From Himantopus leucocephalus (lineage: Eukaryota; Chordata; Aves; Charadriiformes; Recurvirostridae), in the NCBI GenBank assembly GCA_003993805.1, contig RSEF01000003.1:109429911-109493910 (forward strand): DNA of 64,000 nucleotides, given 5' to 3'. Positions 11,101-23,257 of the stretch are shown piece by piece. Position 1 is the first letter of the stretch. Each line of letters starts with the position of its first letter. Both the position numbers and the translations under genes were made by a program. The notes below the pieces were generated by a model. It had not been told where the DNA came from. It did not search any database and saw only the letters and a list, made by a program, of their open reading frames with translations.

Positions 11101-11925
11101 AGGAAGAGTAATCTTCCCAAAGTACCTTTATAAAATTTAACTTGTAAGTCTAACTGTAGTTTATTTAAATACATTCTTATGCTTGTTTATTGAAGTCTCT
11201 AAAGTTTGGTGCTGCAGTCCTGAACAAACAACAATCTCATCCTCTCTGATTTCAGTGAGCTTTGGGTTAGGCTCTCAAAGTTTGGAGGATGAGGTTGTCT
11301 GTGTTCCCAGCACGCTGTAAACAGCGAAAAACTTTTTTTATTGATTGATGTGTTTTGAAATTTGGAAGTGTATTCAATTGCATCAGTGTTTATCTGCATT
11401 GCCGTGCTGATAGGGCTCCGTATTGCCTGTGGGGAAGAAGATAAGTTCAAATTCGGATGACACACCTCCTCTCCCTAGAACTGGCAGCCATCCGGCATTA
11501 AGTTAAAGGTCTCACAGCGCTTTTCATAATGGTTAGGGGGCAACTCTGGCTTTTTGCCAGATTTCTTTCTTCTGTGGAAACAGATTCGAATCATGAAGAG
11601 CCAAATGACGAATGACTTTTATGCAGGACCATGAACAACATGGATAAGGTCTGGGAATATGCCCACCTTGTGCAATGGATTATGTAAGGAACAAGTGAGT
11701 CTCCTTTGTACGGAGACTACCCTATGAATGAGGCCAGAGAGGCAAAGCAAAATCGGCTTAACCTCCAATTCAACTCCACAGCAGTCTGTGGAAAAGACTA
11801 TGCTAAAGAAAAGCCATACTGCCTCTTCCAAAATCCCCGTCCATTTTTCCCCCTTCTTATCTTGAGGAATGAGACAAAACCGGAATTGTTGCACTGAATT
11901 AGAACATTATATGGAGGCTGGGTCA
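8150..11925. other. intergenic, nothing recognised
   Basis: AT-rich unique-looking DNA with short homopolymers, such as a T run near 8610 and an A run near 9421. The open frames here, including 9826-10107 on the minus strand, have no signatures, splice context or repeat origin that I recognise. Confidence 0.5.
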
Positions 11926-11929
11926 GTCT

Positions 11930-12060
11930 GCTTCAGAGTTTCTATGTGATCCTGGAAGTCTCATTAAACATCTGTGTCTACGTCTTCTAAGACAGGGTTA
12001 ATAATGTTTCACAGTACTGTTAGGCAAAATACAAAAAAAAGTTTGTGAACTGCTCATATA
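11930..12060 (+). repeat. ancient MIR-like SINE remnant
   Basis: The order tatgtgatcctggaagtctc, cattaaacatctgtgtctac, gacagggttaataatg, cacagtactgttaggcaaaa follows the layout of the MIR core and 3' part (tRNA-unrelated region with TGTGTGACCTTGGGCAAGTC and downstream ATAATA). It is highly diverged, as expected for an amniote-age element. Confidence 0.4.
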
Positions 12061-15000
12061 CTGCAGAACATGTGTACCAAAAAGGTCAAATCAATATGGA
12101 AGATCACTTGTGCTTTACTGTAGCTGCATTATTTTAAATATAATCAATCTAGATTTACACTGCCGTTGACTAACTAGGGAAAATTGGCCCTAGATTAAGT
12201 ATTTTGCAGGGAAGGGAAAAGTTCGTGGCATTGGGAGATACTGCTCACATCTTTTCTGTGTTTCATATACTCCTATTGATTCCATGATAAATGTCAGTGA
12301 ACATTCATCAGTTCAGGTCAAAAAAATGGCATTATGTCCTGATAATAAGTTTGACATTTGTTTTACTCCCAAATCGAGATAAAGAGCAGAAATTTCAGAA
12401 GAACTGAACTTCAATTTGGAAAGAAGATTTGAGAATAAATTCAGTCTGGAAGAATCTAAGGGCTTTGCTTTAGCTTGCTTTGATGTTAGGCTGAAACCTC
12501 TTGAGGTTCTGTGGTATCACTTGAAGATTATAGACTAAATGTCTTATCTCACTGCTCTGCACAGTAGGCCAAATTCTGCTGCCAGACTTCCCCATCTGCA
12601 ATGTACTCCAGTGCCTTGACAGATAACAATCTGCCACACATCCTGGAAGATGTTGCATGGCGAGAGGCTCCGGAGCACAGAGAAGAACAGGAGATATTCA
12701 GCAACAGAACCACAGCTTCCATGAGATACCATGGTAGCTGATAACAGTATGCCAATACTAATCATTTCGGAGTTGCATGGACACTTAGTAGCTTGGCAGT
12801 AATTCATGGCAAGTTTTAATATAGATACTGATGTCATCTTGCTGAAAGGAATTACTCTACAGTAATTACAATTACGATTTAAAGAGTCAGGATCATGCTG
12901 AAATCCCAGGATGGATGAGGGGGTGTAAGTCACCTCATTTTGTTTTGACCTTGACTTATATGTTAAGTTTTGCTTCTTAATTTCACTTTGCTGACAGAAA
13001 ACACTTATTCACTAAGATTTCAGAATTTGAGTCTAATAAAAAAATTCATAAATTGACCCTTACTGATTTCAGGTAAAAGCTTAGTATTTTCTACTGAAAA
13101 TGCCAACAGTTCTTTTTGCCTCCATTTCAAAAGAAGCAGCAGAAACTGGTTCTTAAAAAAAAATCCAATTTATCAAACAATTGAATATTTGATTATGATC
13201 TTACTCTTAACACAGGAAACTAGTAATTGTTCTTTTGAAATCAGTGAAGACCAATTAGGAGAAGCCTGGTGTCACATGACCCACGATCTAGCTCTGAACA
13301 GGTTCTGGATGTAGTTTCATTATTTATGTTGTAGGAGGGATGTAGAATTAGACATTCTTGAAGAGTTCAGGAGTGCTTTTAGTGCAGCTTTGTAAACACA
13401 CTCATTTATTAGCTTATTTGGCTCCTTTCAGAATAGGCTAGGGTTTGACTATGTATTGTCCAGAGTGACAGAATTGCTTAAATGTCTTCCCTGCTTGGCT
13501 CCCATGACCTCGGAGACCTTTCTGTGTCCATGCTGAGAGGTGCTGCCCCCACAGGAGCATCCTTTCAACTACTTATGGGTCTATGCTGTGTTCTGAATTG
13601 GCTGGCTGCACCATTAGAAGAAAACACGTATTTTTGCAGTTCTCCTAAATCAGCACTGGCACAACTGGACAAGGGGAGAGGAGCTGGGTTGTTTTGGCAT
13701 GGGGGAGGGACAGTGTATGGAGATGGTATACTGCTACTGATAACAGGTTGGCAAATGATGTGTTTTTCAGCACAGTAGATGTTTTGACTACTTCTGCCAG
13801 TTATTGCAGAGACAGGCAGGATCTGCCAACCTTGAATAGTAGGGAGTGTGACTTACTCCACTCTTGAACTTAGATGACATGATTGCAGTCAGAATGCCTA
13901 AGGGGGGCACCTGAAAGATGTGATTTGAGCATGGCATGTAACTACTATAGAAGCCTCCTGGAAATTATGGTTTAGATGCTTCATATCCTTGTCTGTTTAT
14001 AAAACTGCTATGTTACTGTGCTGAACTTGCAGGTCCGTTTGCAAGCCTGAGCCTGTGGTATTGCCCAGCAAGAGCAAGCCCACCAGGAGGGTCCTGACTA
14101 AGACCAGGAAAAAACAGCAGGAAGAACTGGGGAGTAGTGTGGCTTGACTATTTTTTATGGTGCAGTTGCCATACCCTAAAATATATATAAATATGCTGTT
14201 CTAGATTTTATACATATTAGAGGCAAGACTACTACAGCTTGAGAATAAAATCATGTTAGACTTAGTGATATGATTTAATTTTACACGTTGAAGGGATCCC
14301 CTTTCAACATCAGTTTTGAATTAAAGAGCAGCACTCTGACATCAGTATAGAAGTAGTGATGCAGCTTTTAAAACGATCTGTCAACCTGATAATGTTGCAT
14401 ATTAGTCCTATAGATGTCCCAGGACTGGTTTTAGAGCTCCTGTGTGTAGCAAGTGAATCCTGTACGTTTGTAAAACAGTTTGCTTCAAACTCCTTTGCAG
14501 TCTCTTTAAAGCGCAGGACTGGGAAGCAATGCTGATGTTAAGTTGATTTTCTTTTCAGAAAGCACTATGTGCCTTGAATGTTTTCAGCTCCTTAAGGCGC
14601 TGAGTGTTGTTTTTATCCTCTTGCAAGGCAATGAGCAGTGGCTGGTGTTCAAGAAAATATTAATAAAATAAGAGATTGTGCTGCAACTACTTTAACTCAG
14701 ATATCTGGAATAATCCAAGTGTTATAGGGATCATAAAAAAAAAAATTCATACACCTGCAGGGGTCAAAATCCCCGTGTTTTGACATTGTGTTAGAACCCT
14801 CATAATTCATCCAGATAAATATTTTACTGAGTTCTGTGCTATTTATTGCATTTGTGCAAGGGCACGCTACAGTGCCATTAAACCTAAGGTCACTGTGGGA
14901 TTCATGTATCTTTCCATTAAGCAATCAGATTGCTCCATAGCTGATTTATAATTGTCCCACCTGTCTTTACTTTGGTAAGCCCAGCCTCATCAGACGCATT

Positions 15001-18000
15001 GCTTGCATCTACGTTCATCTAGTGCTTCCACATTCAAACTGGGCATATAAATAGATGTTTGCTGCTGAAGGAAGCAGTTCTTAAAGCACCTGATTCTAAT
15101 CACTGTAAGAAAACGGATATAGCATTAAAAGGGCTTTCGATCAGGGTAACTGTTCACAGTTTCCTTTGTGCAAATGTTAAATGCTGCTACTTTAATTTGG
15201 AGGTTTTCCACGTTTGCTTGCAGTGGTATCCTTAAAAATCTCAGGACTGGGAAGAAGTTTATGAGTCCATAAATCCATGTACTTAGTACCCTGCTACTGC
15301 AGGCAATTTGCTGTACAATTGTTTTCATCAGCTGACTAAAACCCACTCCAAAACCAATCAAATTTTTTGCTCTCCCCCCCCCCCCCCCCCNCCCCAATGA
15401 AAGAACCTTGACATTTGGAAATGTTCTAATTTTTATCCAGATTGTGTTCTTGAGCAGTTTATATTGATTTGTTCTTCTACCAGTACAGCTCTTGAACCTA
15501 AATTGCTCTTATTCACCTCCTGGTTTTATTTCTCATTTTCAAAATAAGAACTCATACTCACTGTTACTCTTCATTTTGTGGACTAAAGCATCCTGGTCTT
15601 TCTCGTCCCATGTCTTACACTTGACTTTCTGTTCCTCTGAACACCCTAGTAGCATGTTTTTCTGCAATATAGACTATCAGAAGTGAATTCAGATGAGGTT
15701 TCACCAGCACTATATGTAATGATGAGAATGTTTCTCTATCTCTACTGAAAATACCTTGGGGTTTTTTTATGGTCATGTTCTGTTGATGGCTCATAGCCAT
15801 GATGTGACCAATTACCTTAATGATATCTTTCTCTATTCATTCTAGTCAAAACTCTGAGCAGATGGATTCAGCATATCTCTTTGCTGCATTGAAACTGGTG
15901 GATGAGAAATGGCTCACACCTTTAAGTGGCACAAAACTGTATCATTTAATACGCCCTGTTAATACAGCTATATGAAATGTAGCTTGTTTACATTCAAAAA
16001 ACTTCCAGAAAGGACAGAGAATCCGCACAAAACATGTATGCGCAATGTGAAAAGTAAGCCTGTCATACGCATTATTAATCACCAGTACAGCCTGTGTCCT
16101 GCTTAATCATTCTTTGCTGGTCATTGGACCTGAGTTCTAAGCAGAGGTTTCAAAGATGTTAATGTTCTGGGGGATTTTTGGGGAGACTATAGAACATACT
16201 GAGCATAATGCAACAGACCATGTTGCTGTTTGGTGGGAAAGTAGATAGCAGCCAAAGAAGACTTTGGCAAAGCAGGGCTTCACAGCTGATAGCAAAGCAG
16301 GGTAGAACATCCCATTTCATCCACTTTCTCCACTTAACATCTACATTTTCAGCCAGTTTGTACATGTAGTGACGAGGATGGTTATGAATTCTTTTGAGGG
16401 CAGAATAAGCGTTCCTTCTCGGACTTCAATGTTTCTTCTTGGTTGTGTCGCTGAGACTGTGTTAGTGTCTCATCTGCAATGGGCTGTGCTGCCATTTTGT
16501 TGGTGCTGCCATTTTGGTCCGTGTTTCTTCCATAACTGCTGAATCACAAAAAAAAAAAATCATGCAAATATCCTTTGTCTTAACCAGAAAGAGATTTCCC
16601 TGTTTGTTAATCACATAGAATGTATTTCACCTGACATTACTTTTAGTCCTTCAATTTTAGGTTTTTAGCCTAAGCCATTAGGCTTAAGCTTTCCCTGTAG
16701 TCAGTCAGCAATTCTTCTTGTCAGGTGTGTGTCTACAATACATGGAATAAATCACTTGTCACTGACAGAATAAAGTCCTAACTGGTTATCTTAGACCGAA
16801 GACCTAACCTTTGGAGGGATGTAAATGAGCAAACTTCATACCATTTTACTAAAATGCAATAACTCTAGAGCTGAAAGAATTCTGTCTTGACCCTCTTTGG
16901 AACTTACATAGTAATTGTGTCAACGGTCTGCTGCCATAGGTTCTTCAGAATAGAAACTCCAAAATGTGGACAAAGTTTTTAGCTTCTAGTGCTCTATTTT
17001 TTCCCAGAACACATTAAGTAAACACAAGATGGTAATGAAGATATAGTAGTCCCTTCATACGCTCCTAAGATTTTATTTGGCTAACCCAGACCCACAAGAA
17101 TGCCATAGCTTATTTCATTATTCATGAGAAGAGCATGGTGGAATGCTTTCAGATGTAAATACCCTTACATCTCGACAATCAGTGCTATATGCCCGTATTA
17201 CAATATTGATTCCTGGCCTGTTTTTCTCTTAAGTATTGAAGGAAATCTTTGCAATTCTATCTTTCACCCACACAGCCAGTGACTGATGGCAAGTCAGAGA
17301 AATGGGCATGTCAAGGACTTCAGACCTGAACAGAAATGCAAAGGAAGGACAAATCCCCAAAAGGAAAGAAAAGAAAGTAGAACTAGAAGAAAAAGTACTG
17401 TAGTTTTGAAGAGAAATAGAAGAAAAGCAGGTTTAAAGGTTAAGCAAATTGAAACACTGCTACAGCTTTGATACTGCTCTATTCATTTTAGCGTTACCTC
17501 GCCTTCCAAACCCTGATTTTCAGTTTCTTCTATAGCCCTGTGTGACTTATCCAATCTTCAGGATTTCTTCCCTTGTACTTGGTTGTATCACATCTACCCA
17601 AATGAAGTTATAAGCCTGGACTGAGGTTCCTAAGGGACTATTTTAGTAACACTGAATAGTAAGAGAGTTGAAAACCAACAAGAAAGACATCAAAGAAGAA
17701 ATAAAGGGAAGATAAAGAAGGCTGAAGAAAGAAGGCCCCAATCTTTTTCTACTTCATCTTCCTAAGGGAAAAAAAAAGTCTGCTATAAACTTGTAGGAAA
17801 AATGAAAAGACTACACACAATAGTTCTTCACCATTCTTTACAGACATGCTTTTCCCACTGAAAGACCCTGTCTTATTTTACCTCACTAGCTATGATTTCC
17901 CATTAATTTTTTAAAAAGTGTAGCACTGTAGGGCCCAGCATATTTGTTGCAAGCAAGAATTCAACTGTGACAAGCAAGCCAGGTCATATATTCAATATGT

Positions 18001-18520
18001 AATTACTGTATTAGTAGCCTGTGTAACGATAGCTGCTGCATTCAGCATTTCCATACAAGCTGTTGTTTAGATATTGTGCTTCCAAGGCTCTGCTTTAGAC
18101 CTATTCTGCTACAGGTCACATTGCAATTTCAGAATAGTTTGAGTTAGGAAAGGTACCAGGCATTTCCTACCTACCTCAGTGAATAGTGATTCAGTATCTC
18201 GCCATCCTTCATCTTCTATTAAACAAGCCTCTGCATTACTGTTTTTTCAGAATAAATGGCAAACGTACTTTCCAGAAATGGAATATGCTTAATGCACATG
18301 TACAGTTGACTTCTCCGCCTAAAAATATGTCAATAGCCTGGTAACCAGTGAGTAGTGGCACTGATAAATTTCTTTCCTTCTGTTTGACTGAAGATCTGGT
18401 GTGATTCACGTATTCCTAGAAACATTTACAGATGCTTTTAAATTCAAATGCTAGCAGTATTGTCCTCTGACTACTCATACTTTACTGCCAAACTCAGCTT
18501 AAAAAATCAGTAAAAATTTC
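12060..18520. other. intergenic, nothing recognised
   Basis: No gene or clear repeat was seen. There is a C homopolymer with an undetermined base (15374-15395) and a purine-rich stretch near 17290-17430. A 129-residue minus-strand frame at 12544-12933 looks like chance. Confidence 0.5.
15374..15395. repeat. poly-C tract with one undetermined base (N at 15391)
   Basis: A run of C broken only by N, which is likely a sequencing-limited homopolymer. Length is unreliable here. The minus-strand frame that crosses it (15125-15397) is therefore not credible. Confidence 0.9.
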
Positions 18521-18524
18521 TGGA

Positions 18525-18625
18525 GCTCTAAGTTCTGTTCCTGGCTCTGCAGCAGATGTAGTGTTTCCTCAAGTTACCGGATCGTGCTGCCTCACAAACC
18601 CTTTAAAACTCTTTATCTTTCTCTT
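18525..18625 (+). repeat. possible MIR-like SINE remnant
   Basis: The text taagttctgttcctggctct followed by gcagcagatgtagtg, ttcctcaagtta and gctgcctcac resembles the MIR head (AGTTC..GGCTCTGCCAC) and its GGGCAAGT core. It is short and diverged, so this is only a suggestion. Confidence 0.25.
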
Positions 18626-21600
18626 GGTAATACTTTGTTATCATTGGAAATACACAATTTAGTGAATGGAAGGGGCTATGTTGCTTTTAAAAAAGTTATT
18701 TTCTCAGAATAATTAAGGAGGGACAGTGTAATTTACAAAGAAAGTTTGTCTTCCTGAACTAAACAACAAAAGTTGTAAATTCCCACTGATTCTTAAATCA
18801 AAAGAGCATAGACAGTCCCTAGGTTGGGAACACAAAAGCAAGGACAGAAGTGCTCTGTTCCCGATCTGCCTCTCACTTGTGACAAAGAAAAACCATAACA
18901 TTACAACAGTAGTTCCTCTGATTGGTGTGAGAGGGAGGACTGAGCCTCTGCAGATGTGGTGCAAACCCCATGTAAAACTCAATTGAATGAAGCCATTTGC
19001 ATCCAGCCAGGGTGCAAATGAAACCCGGAGTCCTGCGCTGAGAAACACATCAGTCAATGGCAGAGTGAAAAGCTGTGATTCCTATGGGTGGTTGCGCTGC
19101 AAGCGACAACGCCCTGTGCTCGCTGCTGTGACGGCCGGGGATGTACATCAGCAAGGACCGCAGGGACTGGAAGCGGTGTTGCAGTCCCTGTCCCACGTGC
19201 CCTCCTGCGGGCTGGAGTGGGTGGGATTGCAGCAGGCAGAGCAGATCAGATTCAGCTCTTGCTGACAGAAGAATTGCCATTCTAATTGCGTTTATTTTTT
19301 TTTCTTTTCTCCCCAAGAAAGCACCTAAGGCAGAGTTACACCCACTTTGTCCCACAGCTGTGCAGTTTAAATTACGAGCATTTGTGGAGGAAGAACATTG
19401 AGTCCATTTGCCTTTAATAGGGTCCCCCTGGTGTAACTGCTGACAGAATTTGGTTGAATGAAGGCAATTCAGGGAAGAAAACAAATAGGGGGAAAAATGG
19501 CCAGCCCCTAGGGATGGCAGCATTACACAAACATAACAAACTCACGCACAACAGTGCTCAGAGCATTGTTGTTTCCAGTTTAGATTAGCCAGTGGCAGCT
19601 TGACTTTGGATAGGCTCACTGCATGCTTTAGAGAGCCATAAAAAGGATGTAAGCCATTTTATGGGGGTCACAATCCCTTCCGATGTAGCCATATGGTCAC
19701 TAGTGCAAACTTTTCGCTCCATTCACTCCACTGGTGAAAAACTTGTCATCTTAAGAGGGATTTAAAACAACGGTTTTGTCTTGAGTTAACTTATTACCAG
19801 CAGCTTTGAAGGAGTTAATATTTGTAAAAACTAGTCTAGACACTTTGTAATGATTTGTTCCAGAATACAAATATTTCTGGTTGACCTTTGGCTAGAGCAC
19901 AAGATACTGTGAGCCAGCCTTATATATGCCACTTTCCCTAACCGTCTTCATCTCACAATCCTTTTAAGCCGGTGATCAGCAGTTAACACCATCTTGCAAT
20001 ATTATAAACCACTGCAGTGCAGTGAAGGTGACGGTGTTATAGCCTAGATTTCCCTTCATCTCTTTTGCCCAGCACCAGCAGCTAAGCTCATGCCCACCAT
20101 TAACAGCTGCTGCTAAGTTTTCCCGCATCAGGAAGCTAGAAATGACCTCTCTCCTTTTCCAGATGAACCAGTCAAGTAAATACTAGGGCATGTTTTCAAA
20201 TGAAGATGCAAAAACCTGCCAAAAACCTCCAGTCAGCCCACCGTGTAAAAGCATGATCACAGCTCCGGGGAGTTGCTGTGTTTTAGTGGAAGCACATGAA
20301 AAACTGCTTTGTAAGGGAAGATGCTCCTTCAGACAGCTCAGTGCTCAGACACCGCTTATGTGAAAAGAAACCACGATGCATCAAATACAAAAATAAAAGC
20401 AATTCCTGAGCCTCGTGATATTTCTTGATGCAGATAAAAAAGAGAAGACGTCTGGGTCTGCAGAACACTGGGAGGAGGGAACTGGCATTTCTAAATGTGC
20501 TGCCCCCAAGGGACTGGGTCTGTTGTCCAGAAAAGAGCGATGCAAGATCATGCTGATGTAAGGCGCTGTAAGTTATGATAATGCAGGTTGCAGCTTGACA
20601 GGCTCGGTAAGAAGCCAAGACAGCACGTTTCTGCCCTCCATGCCAGGCAGAGCAGGACCACGGGACACATCCAGTGGCCATAGCAGTGACTAAGGACAGG
20701 GTCACCAGGGTCACTTGGCATGTCGACCTGAGCAATGAGCCCACCACATCCCCCTTTGCCACTACAGATCTCACCGGGTGTCCCAGAAAAGTATGTGCCC
20801 TTGCTGCCCAGGGGGCTGCTGCTCACCTTCCGGGGCAATTTCCAGCATCTCACATTCTCGCCTGTGATGACTTAGGTTGTGTAACCATCTGATGGGCTGC
20901 TGCGCTGCAGTACCATTTCCAAAGCCAGTGACAATATTTCTGCAGGATCTTTCAAATTTTATGCTGAAATCTCCAAATGACCCACTAAGATGACCTCATT
21001 TGTCTTCAGGAAGTATTCTGTTCACATTCTTATATTTGGATAGTTCTGAGAAATTCGCTCTGCACTCAGTGCATTGCTTTCTCACAAACTTTCTGTAACT
21101 AAATGTCATTCTGTGCAGATCATTACTTTTCATCTTAATATTGCTGCTGGTTAATTACGTTTTTCAAGAAAAAAACATGTAGCAGAAGCACAGACTGCTG
21201 TGCACAACATTGAAGGGTTGATGTAATATCTCGACGAGCCATATTCTGCAGTGATTAAAATTTCTATAATTAATGAAACAGGAAGGTGATAAACAATGAA
21301 TTTATTAATGCAACTATACAGCATAACTCATAAGAAAAAGAACGCTTTCTGCAGGGCAATTGTAACTTAGGGGAATATGGGTAAACACAATCAGAGAGAA
21401 ATATATTATCTTAGGCTCCCCACTCTCCTCAATCTTCACAACTGAGGACACTTGTAAGACTTCAAAATTATTCCTAGGAACACAATGGCATGGTATTTAT
21501 GTTGACTGTACAACAAGGGGTCATTGAATTCTTTTGCTTAAAACATGTAATGAATTCTACCCCCCCCCCAAAAAAAAAAAAAAACACACCCCACCCCTGG

Positions 21601-22065
21601 CTCCTTCCCTTTCTGGTGCNGACAGAGGAGAATCAGAGGAGAACGTTCTGCAGCATTTATGCATGATTTTTTTTTTTCCAAGGGAGTATTGATTAGATAA
21701 AAAAAAAGTTGGCATAAATAGTTACTAAGCAGATTTTTTTCCCAAATCTTGCAGTTGGTTGTGATGGTGTTGATGGTTTGGAGGACTGTTGAAATGAAAA
21801 GTTTGGAAAAGTTTGCCAACAGTGCATAAAATACTTTATGCCAACATTTATAACGAGGGAATAAACCTCCACGTTCATCTTCTACAATTTTCAAAACAAT
21901 ATCCGTGGAAATGGCAAAATGTTCCCTTCCGGAAGGACGGTGCGGCTGTGCTCTGCAGTTACACCCGGACCTGGCCTGACTTCCCACTACCCTCCGCCTT
22001 TGACTAAGGCAGAAATGAGCCTCGATACAGACAGCTACTTTGGGGCATAATAGGGAGGAGAAATC
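18626..22065. other. intergenic, upstream flank of the CpG island
   Basis: No recognised gene. Minus-strand frames of 157 and 163 residues (19050-19523, 20283-20774) have irregular composition and no motif. A single N lies at 21620 beside C- and A-homopolymers (21561-21585). Confidence 0.5.
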
Positions 22066-22539
22066 AAGTTCCCTCTGCAGCGTGCGGGGGGACACTCCAC
22101 ATCTCCCGCCGCACCGCCGGCGAATAAAGCCGTTTATTTGCCACTTCAGCACACCAGCGGCAGCGAATCGATAGCGGATCAATCCCCTTCGCCTCCTCGT
22201 TATCCGCGCGGTCCTTGGCACCGCTTGCCGCACAAAAGCGGGGAAGGTAAAAGCCGAGCAGCTCAGTTTGTGGGCACCGGCGGCAGAGGCAGAACTTGCT
22301 CCGCCGCGCTGCCGCAGCCCGGGGGCAGGAGGCGGCTGCCCCCCGCCCGCCCCCCGACGGCCCAGCCCCGGCGGCATCGCCCTCCCCGGCCGGGCTGCCC
22401 CGAGCCCCGCGTCTTCTTCTCGGCCCCGGGAGAGAGGGGAACTGCCTGGTGGTGCCTGGTAGGTGGCCGCAGCCAGGTCCCCACGCGTGCTCCGGGGAGG
22501 GGACCCCGGTGGGTGCGGGACTTCCCCGCACCGAGTGGG

Positions 22540-22835
22540 ATCCCCCCACCAAGACGCGGAGGGGGGACTCTCCGGGCGCGGTTTGAGACCCCACGGAATG
22601 CCGTACGGGAACCCCAGGCAAAGTGCGGGAACTCTCCGGGAGAGGAGAGAGTACCCCGGGAGCGGTGCGGGACCCCCCGGGACCACGGGGCAGGATTCCC
22701 CGGGGTCGGTGCGGGACTTCCAAGAGAACACGGAGCGGGACCCCCGGGAGCGGTGCGGGACACCCCGGGAGCGGTGCGGGACTTCCAGGGAACACGGAGC
22801 GGGACCCCCGGGAGCGGTGCGGGAGGCAAGGCGAC
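22540..22835. repeat. GC-rich minisatellite inside the CpG island
   Basis: Imperfect repeats of a unit of about 20 bp built on GGGAGCGGTGCGGGACNCCC are nested in a higher-order unit of 65 bp. The phrase gtgcgggacttcca recurs at 22,709 and 22,774, each time followed by a copy of aacacggagcgggaccccc. Earlier copies are more diverged. Confidence 0.75.
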
Positions 22836-22874
22836 ACCTCTCAGCCACTCTGCGGGACTCCGGGGTGCGGAGCG

Positions 22875-22941
22875 GCCCCCCCCCCCCCCCCCCCCCCNNN
22901 NNNNNNNNNNNNNNNNNNNNNNNNNNNGCCCCCCCCCCCCC
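22875..22941. other. assembly gap (30 N) flanked by poly-C
   Basis: N occupies 22,898-22,927, entered through a long C run and left through another C run and a short CCA repeat. The true length is unknown. Any open frame crossing it is meaningless. Confidence 0.98.
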
Positions 22942-23234
22942 ACCACCACCACCGCGGGCAGTGCGGGACCCCGAGGGGCGGAGGCAGCGCGGCTCCGCGG
23001 CGGCGCCCGCCCCCGCCGGGACGGTGCCGGGTCCCTTGGGGCGCTGGGACGGGAACGGGGCTCCGGGGCGGGGGCCGGGGGATGCCCGAGGCCGGGGTGG
23101 GGACTCGCCTGAGCCCGCCCGCCGCCTCTTTCCTTCCCCTCCCACCTCGGGCTGCGCGGTGCGGCCCCGCGGTGGCGGGCGGAGCGGCCGGCGGCGGCGG
23201 CGGCCCGCGGCTCCAGGTAGGCAGCGCCGGGGAA

Positions 23235-23257
23235 GGAGGAGGAGGAGGAGGAGGAGG
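23235..23257. repeat. GGA trinucleotide microsatellite
   Basis: About seven GGA units, downstream of the candidate first-exon donor at 23,216. It is probably at the start of the first intron. Confidence 0.9.

Noticed and set aside
16674..16691. Short inverted repeat AGCCTAA / TTAGGCT
   Set aside because: Seven base pairs with a four-base loop is expected by chance several times in 64 kb.
19050..19523. 157-residue minus-strand frame
   Set aside because: Overlaps several equally long open frames on the plus strand; no motif in any of them.
20283..20774. 163-residue minus-strand frame
   Set aside because: Scattered cysteines and hydrophobic residues without order; no motif. Chance frame.
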